The notes below the pieces were generated by a model. That model was not told the origin of the DNA and made no database searches. It worked only from the letters and a program-made list of their open reading frames with translations. This document shows positions 8,792 through 16,733 of a DNA stretch of 56,811 nucleotides, in pieces. This DNA comes from Oscillospiraceae bacterium (GTDB taxonomy: Bacteria > Bacillota > Clostridia > Oscillospirales > CAG-382): the NCBI GenBank assembly GCA_015063785.1, contig SVTM01000015.1, forward strand, positions 1-56,811, given 5' to 3'. Every line of letters begins with the position of its first letter. The stretch's first letter is position 1. Position numbers and translations under genes: made by a program.

Positions 8792-10756
8792 ATGAAACTC
8801 AGACCCCCTTCAACTCCCCTTATCACCATCGACCCTTTCTTTTCTGTGTGGTCAAATGCCGACAAGCTTTATGATGCCGACACGGTACACTGGACAGGAA
8901 AGCGCAACGATGTCTGCGGCACCGTGACTATTGACGGCGAAAGCTACAGATTTATGGGCACAGGTGACGAGCCGGTTATTCCCCAGGTTGCTTTTGATTA
9001 CAACGCACTTTCGACAAAATACACTTTCAAGAACGAAAAGATCACCCTGCGTCTCACCTTCACCTCTCCCCTTTTGCCCTCGGATCTCGATCTGCTTTCT
9101 CGCCCTGTTTCATATCTCCTTGTATCGGCAGACAGTGCCGACAAGAAAAAGCACGACGTGACGGTGCACATCTGTGCCTCTGAAGAACTTTGCCTTGACA
9201 CGGCAGGTCAGTCGAAGGTAGTGACCGAAAAGGTGGATATTCCCGACATGGCGTGCATCCGCATGGGAAATGAAGTTCAGAATGTCCTCAACCGCTCGGG
9301 CGACGACCACAGAATCGACTGGGGTTATCTTTATCTTGCCGCCAGCGGCGACAACGCAGAATGCGGCAGCTGCACAGGCGACGGCATGACCTACGTCCAC
9401 GTTTCGGCAGACCTTACAAGCGACGTTCTTGTGCTTTTTGCATATGACGACGTAAAATCCATCGACTATTTCGGCGACCATATTCCTTCCTACTGGAACA
9501 GAAACGGCAAGACCATAACTAAAGCCTTGTCCGAGGCTCTTTACAGCTACGAGGAAACATACCTCAACTGTGAAGAATTTTCCGAAGGTCTTTTCATCGA
9601 CGGCGTGCGTGCAGGTGGCAAAAAATATGCCGAAATGCTCGAGCTTGCCTACCGCCAAAGCGTTGCGGCGCACAAGGTGGCATATACCAACGACGGCGAG
9701 ATCGTATTTATCTCGAAGGAATGTTTCTCCAACGGCTGTGCGGCAACTGTTGACGTAAGCTATCCTTCCATTCCCCTTTACCTCATCTACAATCCCGAGC
9801 TTGTCCGCGGCATGATGCGCCCCATCTACAAATTTGCCGCAAGCAAACATTGGCAGTTTGATTTTGCTCCCCACGATGCAGGTAAATATCCCCTTGTTAC
9901 AGGTCAGGTATACGGATTGCAGAAAGGCGGCGTTGAAAACTACCACCTTACAAGATCTGCCGAATACGGCGAAGACAAGGACGGATTATTCAACATTGAC
10001 AGACAAATGCCTGTGGAAGAATGCGGAAATATGCTGATTATGGAAGCGGCAACCATGCTTGCCGACGGAAACGTTGAATTCCCCAGATCTCATATGGACA
10101 TTCTTGAACAGTGGGTGCAGTACCTCATCAAGTACGGATATGATCCCGAAAACCAGCTCTGCACCGACGACTTTGCAGGACACCTTGCGCACAACTGCAA
10201 TCTGACCTTAAAGGCTGTTATGGGTGTGGCATCTTTTGCTATCATCAACAAAGCTCTTGGCGACAGCAAGACCCACAACAAATACATGGCAGAAGCAAAG
10301 AAGATGGCAGAATCCTGGTGCAAGCGCGCATCCAACGGCGACGGAAGCTATCGTCTTGCCTTTGACAGACCGGGCACCTTCAGTATGAAGTACAACGCGG
10401 TTTGGGACAAAATATTCGGCACAAAGCTCTTCCCCGAAGAAGTAATTTCAAGCGAGCTTTTCTCGAACTTCAAGCATTTCAACCCCTACGGTATGCCCCT
10501 TGACAACCGCTCGGATTATACCAAGTCCGACTGGCTTGTATGGACAGCCACCATGCTTGATGACGACGATGATTTTGGAAAATTTGTCGCTCCCCTTTGG
10601 GACGCCTACAACAAGACCGAATCCCGTGTGCCCATGACAGACTGGTATTTCACCACAACTGCACATCAGCGCGGTTTCCAGAACAGAACCGTTATCGGCG
10701 GTCTTTTCATCCGCTCGTTGCGCTATCTTGACAAACTGAACATCGAAAACAGCTGA
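8792..10756 (+). CDS. GtaA/glutaminase-like multidomain protein (DUF4964-DUF5127-DUF4965-DUF1793 type)
   Basis: A 654-residue protein opening with KLRPPSTPLITIDPFFSVWS, the hallmark of the DUF4964/glutaminase A family. A beta-sandwich (DUF5127-like) follows, then an alpha/alpha barrel resembling glycoside hydrolases. Conserved segments include DRQMPVEECGNMLIMEAA and LVWTATMLDDDDDF near the C-terminus. Fungal members were named glutaminase GtaA, but the architecture fits a glycan-active enzyme and bacterial members sit among sugar genes, as here (galM follows 21 bases later). No signal peptide is visible, so it is probably cytoplasmic. GGAG precedes the ATG. The substrate is unknown; the name glutaminase should not be taken literally. 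Confidence 0.85.
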   Translation: MKLRPPSTPLITIDPFFSVWSNADKLYDADTVHWTGKRNDVCGTVTIDGESYRFMGTGDEPVIPQVAFDYNALSTKYTFKNEKITLRLTFTSPLLPSDLDLLSRPVSYLLVSADSADKKKHDVTVHICASEELCLDTAGQSKVVTEKVDIPDMACIRMGNEVQNVLNRSGDDHRIDWGYLYLAASGDNAECGSCTGDGMTYVHVSADLTSDVLVLFAYDDVKSIDYFGDHIPSYWNRNGKTITKALSEALYSYEETYLNCEEFSEGLFIDGVRAGGKKYAEMLELAYRQSVAAHKVAYTNDGEIVFISKECFSNGCAATVDVSYPSIPLYLIYNPELVRGMMRPIYKFAASKHWQFDFAPHDAGKYPLVTGQVYGLQKGGVENYHLTRSAEYGEDKDGLFNIDRQMPVEECGNMLIMEAATMLADGNVEFPRSHMDILEQWVQYLIKYGYDPENQLCTDDFAGHLAHNCNLTLKAVMGVASFAIINKALGDSKTHNKYMAEAKKMAESWCKRASNGDGSYRLAFDRPGTFSMKYNAVWDKIFGTKLFPEEVISSELFSNFKHFNPYGMPLDNRSDYTKSDWLVWTATMLDDDDDFGKFVAPLWDAYNKTESRVPMTDWYFTTTAHQRGFQNRTVIGGLFIRSLRYLDKLNIENS

Positions 10757-10777
10757 ACGAAAAAAGAGGTTATTACA

Positions 10778-11812
10778 ATGATAGAAAAGAATCTTTTTGG
10801 CAAAATGCCAGACGGCACAGAAGTATATGCCTACACCTTCGGCAACGATTTTGTTAAAGCCACCGTTTTAAATCTCGGCGGCATCATCCACAAGCTTGAA
10901 GTGGACGGAGTTGACGTGGTTTGTGCATACGGTAACGTAAACGATATTCTTGAAGGCTCGGGATATCACGGAGCCATCATCGGAAGATACGGAAACCGTA
11001 TCAAGGACGGAAAATTCACCCTTAACGGCAAGGAATATCAGCTTGAGAAAAACGAGCGCGGTGTGACACATCTGCACGGCGGAAAGATCGGTTTTAACCA
11101 CCGCATCTTCTCGGTGGCACAGATCGTCGAGCCCGATTGCGAAAAGCTGGTGCTTTCGCTCTTCTCGCCTGACGGCGAAGAGGGATATCCCGGAAACCTT
11201 GACGTCAGCGTTACCTACAAGATCAAGGGTGGCGACTTTTCGATACATTACACAGGCGAGAGTGACGCCGACACCGTTCTTAACATGACCAACCACGCAT
11301 ATTTCAACCTCAACGGCTACGACAGCGGCACAGTTATGGGACACAAGCTTGCCATATATGCCGACAAAATTTCCGAGGTGGACACAGACCTTATCCCCAT
11401 CGGCGAAATGAAGGTCAAGTGTACTCCCTTTGACTTCAATGTTGCCAAAGAGGTCGGCCGAGATATTGACGCCGACGACGCACAGTTGAAGCTTGGCAGC
11501 GGATATGACCACAACTTTATCCTCTGCTCGGACAAAACCGAAGCTTTTGAAGACAAAAAGCTTACAAAGTGCGCTACCCTTTCGGGAGATACACTTTGCA
11601 TGGACGTTTTCACCGATTGTCCCTGCGTTCAGCTTTACACAGGAAACGTTATGAACTGTCCCATTCCCTTCAAGGGCGGAGTAAAGCAGGTGCCGAGAAA
11701 TGCACTTTGTCTTGAAACCCAGTATGCTCCCGACAGCCCCAACCACGGACAGTCATTCCTTAAGGCATACGAAAAATACGACACCGCAACACTTTTCAGA
11801 TTTTCGAAGTAA
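10778..11812 (+). CDS. galM: Aldose 1-epimerase (mutarotase)
   Basis: A 344-residue GalM-type enzyme that interconverts alpha and beta anomers of aldoses in the cytoplasm. Family marks are GRYGNRI (about residue 69), THLHGG (about 96), the catalytic His in MTNHAYFNLNG (about 172) and the catalytic Glu in LETQYAPDSPNH (about 312). It follows the GtaA-like gene by 21 bases with AAAGAGG as binding site and precedes a lipoprotein gene by 23 bases, so all four genes up to the AraC regulator are probably one transcript. Its presence suggests that the upstream enzyme releases a free sugar. Confidence 0.93.
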   Translation: MIEKNLFGKMPDGTEVYAYTFGNDFVKATVLNLGGIIHKLEVDGVDVVCAYGNVNDILEGSGYHGAIIGRYGNRIKDGKFTLNGKEYQLEKNERGVTHLHGGKIGFNHRIFSVAQIVEPDCEKLVLSLFSPDGEEGYPGNLDVSVTYKIKGGDFSIHYTGESDADTVLNMTNHAYFNLNGYDSGTVMGHKLAIYADKISEVDTDLIPIGEMKVKCTPFDFNVAKEVGRDIDADDAQLKLGSGYDHNFILCSDKTEAFEDKKLTKCATLSGDTLCMDVFTDCPCVQLYTGNVMNCPIPFKGGVKQVPRNALCLETQYAPDSPNHGQSFLKAYEKYDTATLFRFSK

Positions 11813-11835
11813 ACCGTATATCGAAAGGCAAAAAA

Positions 11836-12369
11836 ATGAACCTTAAACCAACAAAAATTTCCGCCGTCATCCTTTCTGCCCTGATCCTCACATCCTGCAT
11901 CTTCGCGTGCGAGAAACAGTCCGAGGATATCGTTGAACATTTTGACACCCCTGTGGAAGTATCGGATATCACCGGCGTTGAGCCGATCGAATTTGTTCCA
12001 GAAGGGTACAAGATTGCTGCGCACAGAGCAGTTTATGACATCGTTTCGGAGGTGGAATATACTCCCGTCGAAGGTACCGACAAGAAATATCCCAAAATTG
12101 CGGTTTTCAGAGCGGTGGATGCCATATTCAGCACCACAAACCTTTCGGGTTTTGCCGATACTGCACTGACAGAAGTATATTATCCTGCCCTGCGAGGCGA
12201 CCTTTCGCTTTCGATCGAGGCGCGGGACGAATTTCTTGCTGTTGAATGGAGCGACACCTTTGGCGGAAAAGAATGCAATTTCTCGTTGTCGCTGACAAAC
12301 GGTAGTGTGGAAGAATTTAAAAATATAATTGACGGCGCGCTGGAATATATTTCCGCTAACGCAGAATGA
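11836..12369 (+). CDS. Small putative lipoprotein
   Basis: A 177-residue protein with a signal peptide and lipobox ILTSC (Cys21; a second Cys at 25). The mature part has no recognised domain. Its DIVSEVEYTPVEGTDKKYP and KNIIDGALEYI segments suggest a small alpha/beta fold. GAAAGGC lies eight bases before the ATG. Its stop codon is one base before the start of the AraC-type regulator gene, pointing to translational coupling. A role in sensing or binding an extracellular ligand for that regulator is possible but not shown. Confidence 0.75.
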   Translation: MNLKPTKISAVILSALILTSCIFACEKQSEDIVEHFDTPVEVSDITGVEPIEFVPEGYKIAAHRAVYDIVSEVEYTPVEGTDKKYPKIAVFRAVDAIFSTTNLSGFADTALTEVYYPALRGDLSLSIEARDEFLAVEWSDTFGGKECNFSLSLTNGSVEEFKNIIDGALEYISANAE

Positions 12370-12370
12370 T

Positions 12371-13120
12371 ATGAACGGTATTCTTAACATCAAGCTTGCT
12401 GACAAAACCGCACGGTGCTTTATTGATACAGGCTGTGTGCAGAAAGAACAAAATTTTTCAGCTTATCACAACCACAGCTATGCCGAGGTGCACGTGATCG
12501 TAAAGGGCGAGGTTGTATATTATATCGAAAAGACCGAATATCGCGCCACAGCAGGAAGTGCTCTGTATATTCCTGCAGGGATATACCATTGCACAGTTTC
12601 TGCCACACCCGGCGCGTGGCGAAGCGCTTTTTTGATTGATCTTGATAACGATACGACGCGTTTCAAACATTTTGCGCCCGATTTTGCCACTGAGTTTTTT
12701 GAGTCGTTTGAGAAAGCTTTTGAAACAAATAATTACGCCGTTATTTCGTCTTTTATCAGCCTTATCTGCGTTCGGCTTCTCGACGACGTTTGCGAATGCG
12801 CCCGAGAAATCACTGATTATGCCTATGCCATAAATGACTTTTTCGGCAAGCGTTACAATCTCGATATCACCGTTTCCGACCTTGCAGAGTATCTCGGGCT
12901 TTCGGAAAAGCAGACCACGCGGCTTGTGAAAAAGCACACCGAAAAGACCTTTGTGGAAAATCTTCTCGATGCACGCATGCGCACAGCAGACTATCTTTGT
13001 CACAACACCGACATGCCCATGGCGCAGATAGCAAAATACGTGGGATACAATTCTTACGGCGGTTTTTTTAAGGCAAGGGAAAAATACAACGCTTTAAAAG
13101 ATCAGGAAAAAGACATTTGA
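12371..13120 (+). CDS. AraC-family transcriptional regulator (cupin + double HTH)
   Basis: A 249-residue regulator. The N-terminal half is a cupin-like ligand domain (HNHSYAEVHVIVKGEVVYYI, then YIPAGIYHC). The C-terminal 100 residues form the AraC DNA-binding domain, with a first helix-turn-helix at DITVSDLAEYLGLSEKQTTRLVKK and a second at MPMAQIAKYVGYNSYGGFFKA. The start at 12371 follows the previous stop by one base; longer in-frame starts would lie inside the lipoprotein gene. It probably controls this operon in response to a sugar. A terminator follows at once. Confidence 0.9.
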   Translation: MNGILNIKLADKTARCFIDTGCVQKEQNFSAYHNHSYAEVHVIVKGEVVYYIEKTEYRATAGSALYIPAGIYHCTVSATPGAWRSAFLIDLDNDTTRFKHFAPDFATEFFESFEKAFETNNYAVISSFISLICVRLLDDVCECAREITDYAYAINDFFGKRYNLDITVSDLAEYLGLSEKQTTRLVKKHTEKTFVENLLDARMRTADYLCHNTDMPMAQIAKYVGYNSYGGFFKAREKYNALKDQEKDI

Positions 13121-13125
13121 ATATC

Positions 13126-13162
13126 AAAAAAGATCACCCGAAAAAATCGGGTGATCTTTTTT
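13126..13162 (+). terminator. Terminator of the GtaA-like/galM/AraC unit
   Basis: Perfect stem AAAAAAGATCACCCGA / TCGGGTGATCTTTTTT with an AAAAA loop, five bases past the AraC stop codon. Confidence 0.92.
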
Positions 13163-13189
13163 GTCTGCAATCACACAAATAAAGAAAGG

Positions 13190-13215
13190 AAAAAGACCGC
13201 GGCATAGCCGCGGCC
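13190..13215 (-). terminator. Terminator of the secDF unit
   Basis: CCGCGGC-ATA-GCCGCGG stem. Read on the minus strand it is followed by TCTTTTTCC. It lies about 27 bases beyond the secF stop. Confidence 0.75.
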
Positions 13216-13242
13216 TGTTGTTTGTTATAACCCAGTTAGAAA

Positions 13243-14355
13243 TTACTTAACCTTTGTGTTCTTGCCCTTGAAAACGGTCCAGAGAGAACCTGCAAGGCAA
13301 ACAGAGGAATAAAGACCTGCAAGAATACCCACGATAAGGGGAAGTGCAAATTCCTTGATGCTCTGAACGCCGAGGATATAGATGAGACCGATAGTGAGAA
13401 GGGTTGTAATGGTTGTATTGATCGAACGCATGATAGTCTGGTTTACGCTTACGTTAACCTTTTCTTCAAAGCTGTCGTTCTGCATGATCTTAACGTTTTC
13501 GCGAACGCGGTCGAAGATGATGATGGTGGCGTTGATCGAATAACCGAGGATTGTGAGCATAACTGCGATGACATTGGAGCTTACGGGGATTTGGAAGATC
13601 GAATATGCCGCAAGGACAATGAAAATGTCATGGCAAAGGCAAACAACTGCTGCAAGAGCCGAGCTGAACTGGAAGCGGATTGTGATATAAAGGAGCATGA
13701 GAGCAACGGCAATAACTGTGGAGATAATAGCCGAGCTTCTGAGGTCCTTACTTACAGATTCGCCGACGCTGTCAACGCCTGTTCTTACAACAAGCTCAAC
13801 TGCGTTTTCGTCTGCCTTTTCTTCTGTTTCGGGTTTTGTTTCAGCTTCTGTTTCAACTTCTGCTTCTGCATCTTCAGCTACTGTTGCATCAGCGGCTTCA
13901 TCTGCATTTGCTTCTGTTTCGGCATCGTCTGCCTTTTCTTCAGCGGCGCCCGAAAGAGCAGCAAACTCTTCCTTGAGAGCTTCCATTGTGTAAACGGGAG
14001 CAACGGGATCGTTAAAGTGAATTTTGAGAGCTGTGTCGATTGCAGCGATCTCGGTCTTGGAAAGCTCGAGAGATCTGATAACGATACCATCGCCTGCAGA
14101 GCGGACGATATTGATGAGATTGCGGTCGGAGCCGATTTCTTCAAGTGCGCCGCGGGCGGTGTCTTCAACTTCTTTCAAAAGCTCGGAAGCGGGCTTGTCG
14201 GAGGCGATGGTGTAGGTGATCTCGGTACCGCCGCGGAAGTCAACGTCCCAATAGAATCCGCGAAGGACCATGGAAAGAAGGCCTGCAACGATGATCACTG
14301 CGGTGATAATGAAAAATATTTTCTTGTTCTGAACGAGTTTGAGATTAAACTTCAT
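13243..14355 (-). CDS. secF: Protein translocase subunit SecF with an acidic insertion
   Basis: A 370-residue SecF that works with SecD to use the proton gradient to pull proteins through SecYEG. One TM (about 12-31), FRGGTEITY after it, an extracytoplasmic P1 domain, then five TMs with the family blocks LGYSINATIIIFDRVREN and MRSINTTITTLLTIGLIYI. The start at 14355 is chosen because GGAGGT lies eight bases upstream; an ATG at 14361 overlaps the site. Oddity: about residues 137-185, just before TM2, are nearly all A, E, D and T, making this SecF some 50-60 residues longer than usual. It lies 17 bases after secD. Confidence 0.95.
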   Translation of the reverse strand: MKFNLKLVQNKKIFFIITAVIIVAGLLSMVLRGFYWDVDFRGGTEITYTIASDKPASELLKEVEDTARGALEEIGSDRNLINIVRSAGDGIVIRSLELSKTEIAAIDTALKIHFNDPVAPVYTMEALKEEFAALSGAAEEKADDAETEANADEAADATVAEDAEAEVETEAETKPETEEKADENAVELVVRTGVDSVGESVSKDLRSSAIISTVIAVALMLLYITIRFQFSSALAAVVCLCHDIFIVLAAYSIFQIPVSSNVIAVMLTILGYSINATIIIFDRVRENVKIMQNDSFEEKVNVSVNQTIMRSINTTITTLLTIGLIYILGVQSIKEFALPLIVGILAGLYSSVCLAGSLWTVFKGKNTKVK

Positions 14356-14372
14356 TTTCATTACCTCCTTAC

Positions 14373-15716
14373 TTACTGCTTGTCGGCGGACTTTGCGCCG
14401 AAGAGCTTGATATTTGTTACGCCCATGCCAACAAGTGCGTTAAGAAGCACCTTGGTGATGAAGAGGGCGGTGATGAGCGAAAGAACAACACCGAGGAAGA
14501 GGGTCACAGCAAAGCCCTGGATAGCGCCTGTGCCGAAGTACCAAAGTACAACTGCGGCGATGAGGGTTGTGACGTTCGAGTCGATGATGGCGGTGAAGGC
14601 GCGGTTGAAGCCTGCCTTTACAGCTGCCTTTACGCTCTTGCCTGCATTGAGTTCTTCCTTGATTCTCTCGAAGATTACGACGTTGGCGTCAACTGCCATA
14701 CCGATGGTAAGGAAGATACCTGCGATGGCAGGGAGAGAAAGGTTTACCTTAAAGAGAACAAGGCAGATGCATGTGAGAGCGATGTATGCCACAAGTGCAA
14801 GAGCCGAAACAACGCCGGGAAGTCTGTACATAATGATCATAAAGAGCATTACGAGGATGATGCCGATGATACCGGCTGTCATTGCCTGCTTGAAAGCGTT
14901 ATCGCCGAGAGAAGCGCCGACTGTACGGGTTTCGATGGCTGTGAGCTCGCAGGGAAGATTACCCGACGAGATAAGGTTTGCAAGATCTGCGGCGCTCTTA
15001 GCGTCGAAATCGCCCTGGATTACACATTCGGTAGAATTGATCTCTTCATTTGCAACAGGTGCGCTGATGATCTCATCATCAAGGAGAATGTAGATGGGAG
15101 AGCCTGTCTGCGAGGTAATTCTTGTTGCCTCGGCAAAGCTCTGTCTTGCGCTGTCGTCAAGCTGGAGAGCAACGACGTGGTTGAGAGTTTGGTCGGTTGT
15201 TGCAACCGCGCTCTTTACCTGGTCGCCTGTGAGAACTTCAACCAATTCACCGGCATCAGTGATATAGAAGAAGGTAAGTTGAGCAGTCTTGCCCATGAGC
15301 TCGAGGGCTGCCTCTGCATCGTCAACGTCGGGGATATCAACACGAATGCGGTTTTTGCCGGCTGTGTTGAGTCTTACGACCTGAGCTTCGGTGTAGTTTG
15401 CATTGGTGGCACGTCTGCCGAGAATTGCAACAACTGCATCCATGTCTGAATCAGTGATACCGTCGATAACGGTTTCCTGGGGTACCGAGGGATCAAGGCT
15501 GTCGGTCGAAGGAGCTTCGGCTTCCATGCCCTCCTTGGCATTGGCTTCAAAGGTGATAGAAGTTCCGCCTACGAGGTCAAGACCCATGATAACGGAATTC
15601 TCTTCGAAAATGCTTTTGAGTCCTCCGTCTCCGATGCGAACGCCATAGCATACCATCGAAACGAGAAGTACTATGACAAGCATCATGAGAATGAAGACGC
15701 TTGCGCTTTTTTTCAT
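14373..15716 (-). CDS. secD: Protein translocase subunit SecD
   Basis: A 447-residue SecD. One N-terminal TM (about 7-27), then LGMGLDLVGG-type start of the P1 base (MGLDLVGGTSITFEA), the P1 head containing SPIYILLDDEIISAP (from residue 206) and SSGNLPCEL (to about 258), then five further TMs with AIAGIFLTIGMAVDANVVIFERIKEE. The start at 15716 gives a short cytoplasmic end and follows AAAGGATG. It forms one transcript with secF. An unrelated-looking upstream lipoprotein gene encodes a homologue of its P1 head (see 15926-16732), separated from it by a terminator and the secD promoter. Confidence 0.96.
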   Translation of the reverse strand: MKKSASVFILMMLVIVLLVSMVCYGVRIGDGGLKSIFEENSVIMGLDLVGGTSITFEANAKEGMEAEAPSTDSLDPSVPQETVIDGITDSDMDAVVAILGRRATNANYTEAQVVRLNTAGKNRIRVDIPDVDDAEAALELMGKTAQLTFFYITDAGELVEVLTGDQVKSAVATTDQTLNHVVALQLDDSARQSFAEATRITSQTGSPIYILLDDEIISAPVANEEINSTECVIQGDFDAKSAADLANLISSGNLPCELTAIETRTVGASLGDNAFKQAMTAGIIGIILVMLFMIIMYRLPGVVSALALVAYIALTCICLVLFKVNLSLPAIAGIFLTIGMAVDANVVIFERIKEELNAGKSVKAAVKAGFNRAFTAIIDSNVTTLIAAVVLWYFGTGAIQGFAVTLFLGVVLSLITALFITKVLLNALVGMGVTNIKLFGAKSADKQ

Positions 15717-15800
15717 TGTTTTGCATCCTTTCTGCATTTTACTTCTTCGGGAAAGACTTTGATTGAAATACAAACAAAGCCAAAAAACCCACTAAATGAT

Positions 15801-15829
15801 ATTATATCAATTTATCGCGCCAAAGTCAA
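15801..15829 (-). promoter_or_regulatory. Promoter of secDF
   Basis: On the minus strand: TTGACT (15829-15824), 17 bases, TATAAT (15806-15801), about 85 bases before the secD start. Confidence 0.78.
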
Positions 15830-15872
15830 CAGTTTTGCAACAAAAAACGGCGTTTTGCAGGATATTTTGGAC

Positions 15873-15902
15873 AAAAAACCGCACCGAGGGGGTGCGGTTT
15901 TT
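15873..15902 (-). terminator. Terminator of the esterase/SecD-like lipoprotein unit
   Basis: AAAAAACCGCACC / GGTGCGGTTTTT with a GAGGG loop, 23 bases past the lipoprotein stop on the minus strand. Confidence 0.88.
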
Positions 15903-15925
15903 GATATGGTTGCAAAGAATAAATA

Positions 15926-16732
15926 TTATTCCGCCTCTGTCTGTGCTTTTTCTGCTTCTTCAGCTTCTTCTGTTTCTTCGTCTGCCGCGTTTGCAATGGC
16001 CTCTTCAATCGCTTCTTCTATCGCTTCGTCGGCTCCATCTTCGTCCTGTACGCTTTCGGGAACAAGGGTTACCACAAAGGTAAGGTTGCCCTTTTCGTCA
16101 AAACCGCTCTGCGAAACCTGAAGCTCGCAGGGCATAACGCCCGTGTCGATGCACGCCTTCAATATGCCTGCGCGCTCGTCGGTGAAAGATCCTTCAATGA
16201 CGATCTCGTTGGAATCAACAGGCTCTTCGGGGACATATCCCGCAACGATGGCGTGGTCGAGAAGAACGTATATGGGCGATTCAAGACTTATTGCCGTTTC
16301 TGTGGCATCATGGTACTTGGCTCTTGTAGAATCGCCCACCGTGAGCTTGAGAGATTTTTTGTCGCCGGATTTTATGATTTCTGACTTTTCTATCTCGTCT
16401 GCGGTCAAGATCTCAAAATAGCTTTCGCCGTAATTGAGCATGAACAGCGAAAATCTGCCGCGCATAGATGCAAGCTCCATGTACTTATTGGAATTGATGA
16501 TGGAAACTTTCTCGTGCTTGTCCTTTGTAACTGTGACGGTCACTTCTTGTTTGTCGTTGTCGCAGACGGTCTTTGCGGTGTAGCCTGCGCCGTCAAAGCG
16601 TTCTTCGATGATATATGCCACCTCTTCGGTGATGGTTTCGGGGGCTTTTTTGCTCTTACCGCAGGACGACATGGCAAAAAGTGATGCAATTGTTGCAGCA
16701 CAGATGATCAATGCAAGTATTCTCTTTTTCAT
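15926..16732 (-). CDS. Lipoprotein with a SecD P1-like domain and acidic tail
   Basis: A 268-residue lipoprotein (signal peptide, lipobox AMSSC, Cys24). Residues 40-210 resemble the P1 head of the SecD encoded just downstream: IIEERFDGAGYTAKTV matches SecD's ILGRRATNANYTEAQVV, and SPIYVLLD (152) to MPCEL (200-204) matches SPIYILLD (206) to LPCEL, with an identical spacing of 49 residues between SPIY and PCEL. It has none of SecD's five C-terminal TMs. The last 35 residues are E/A-rich. Its ATG lies one base after the esterase stop, so the pair is coupled. I infer a secretion or folding role at the membrane surface; a general extracytoplasmic binding role is also possible. Confidence 0.82.
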   Translation of the reverse strand: MKKRILALIICAATIASLFAMSSCGKSKKAPETITEEVAYIIEERFDGAGYTAKTVCDNDKQEVTVTVTKDKHEKVSIINSNKYMELASMRGRFSLFMLNYGESYFEILTADEIEKSEIIKSGDKKSLKLTVGDSTRAKYHDATETAISLESPIYVLLDHAIVAGYVPEEPVDSNEIVIEGSFTDERAGILKACIDTGVMPCELQVSQSGFDEKGNLTFVVTLVPESVQDEDGADEAIEEAIEEAIANAADEETEEAEEAEKAQTEAE

Positions 16733-16733
16733 T

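Noticed and set aside
13591..15093. A 500-codon plus-strand frame over secF and secD
   Set aside because: It runs across two conserved minus-strand genes and their gap and has no protein-like composition.
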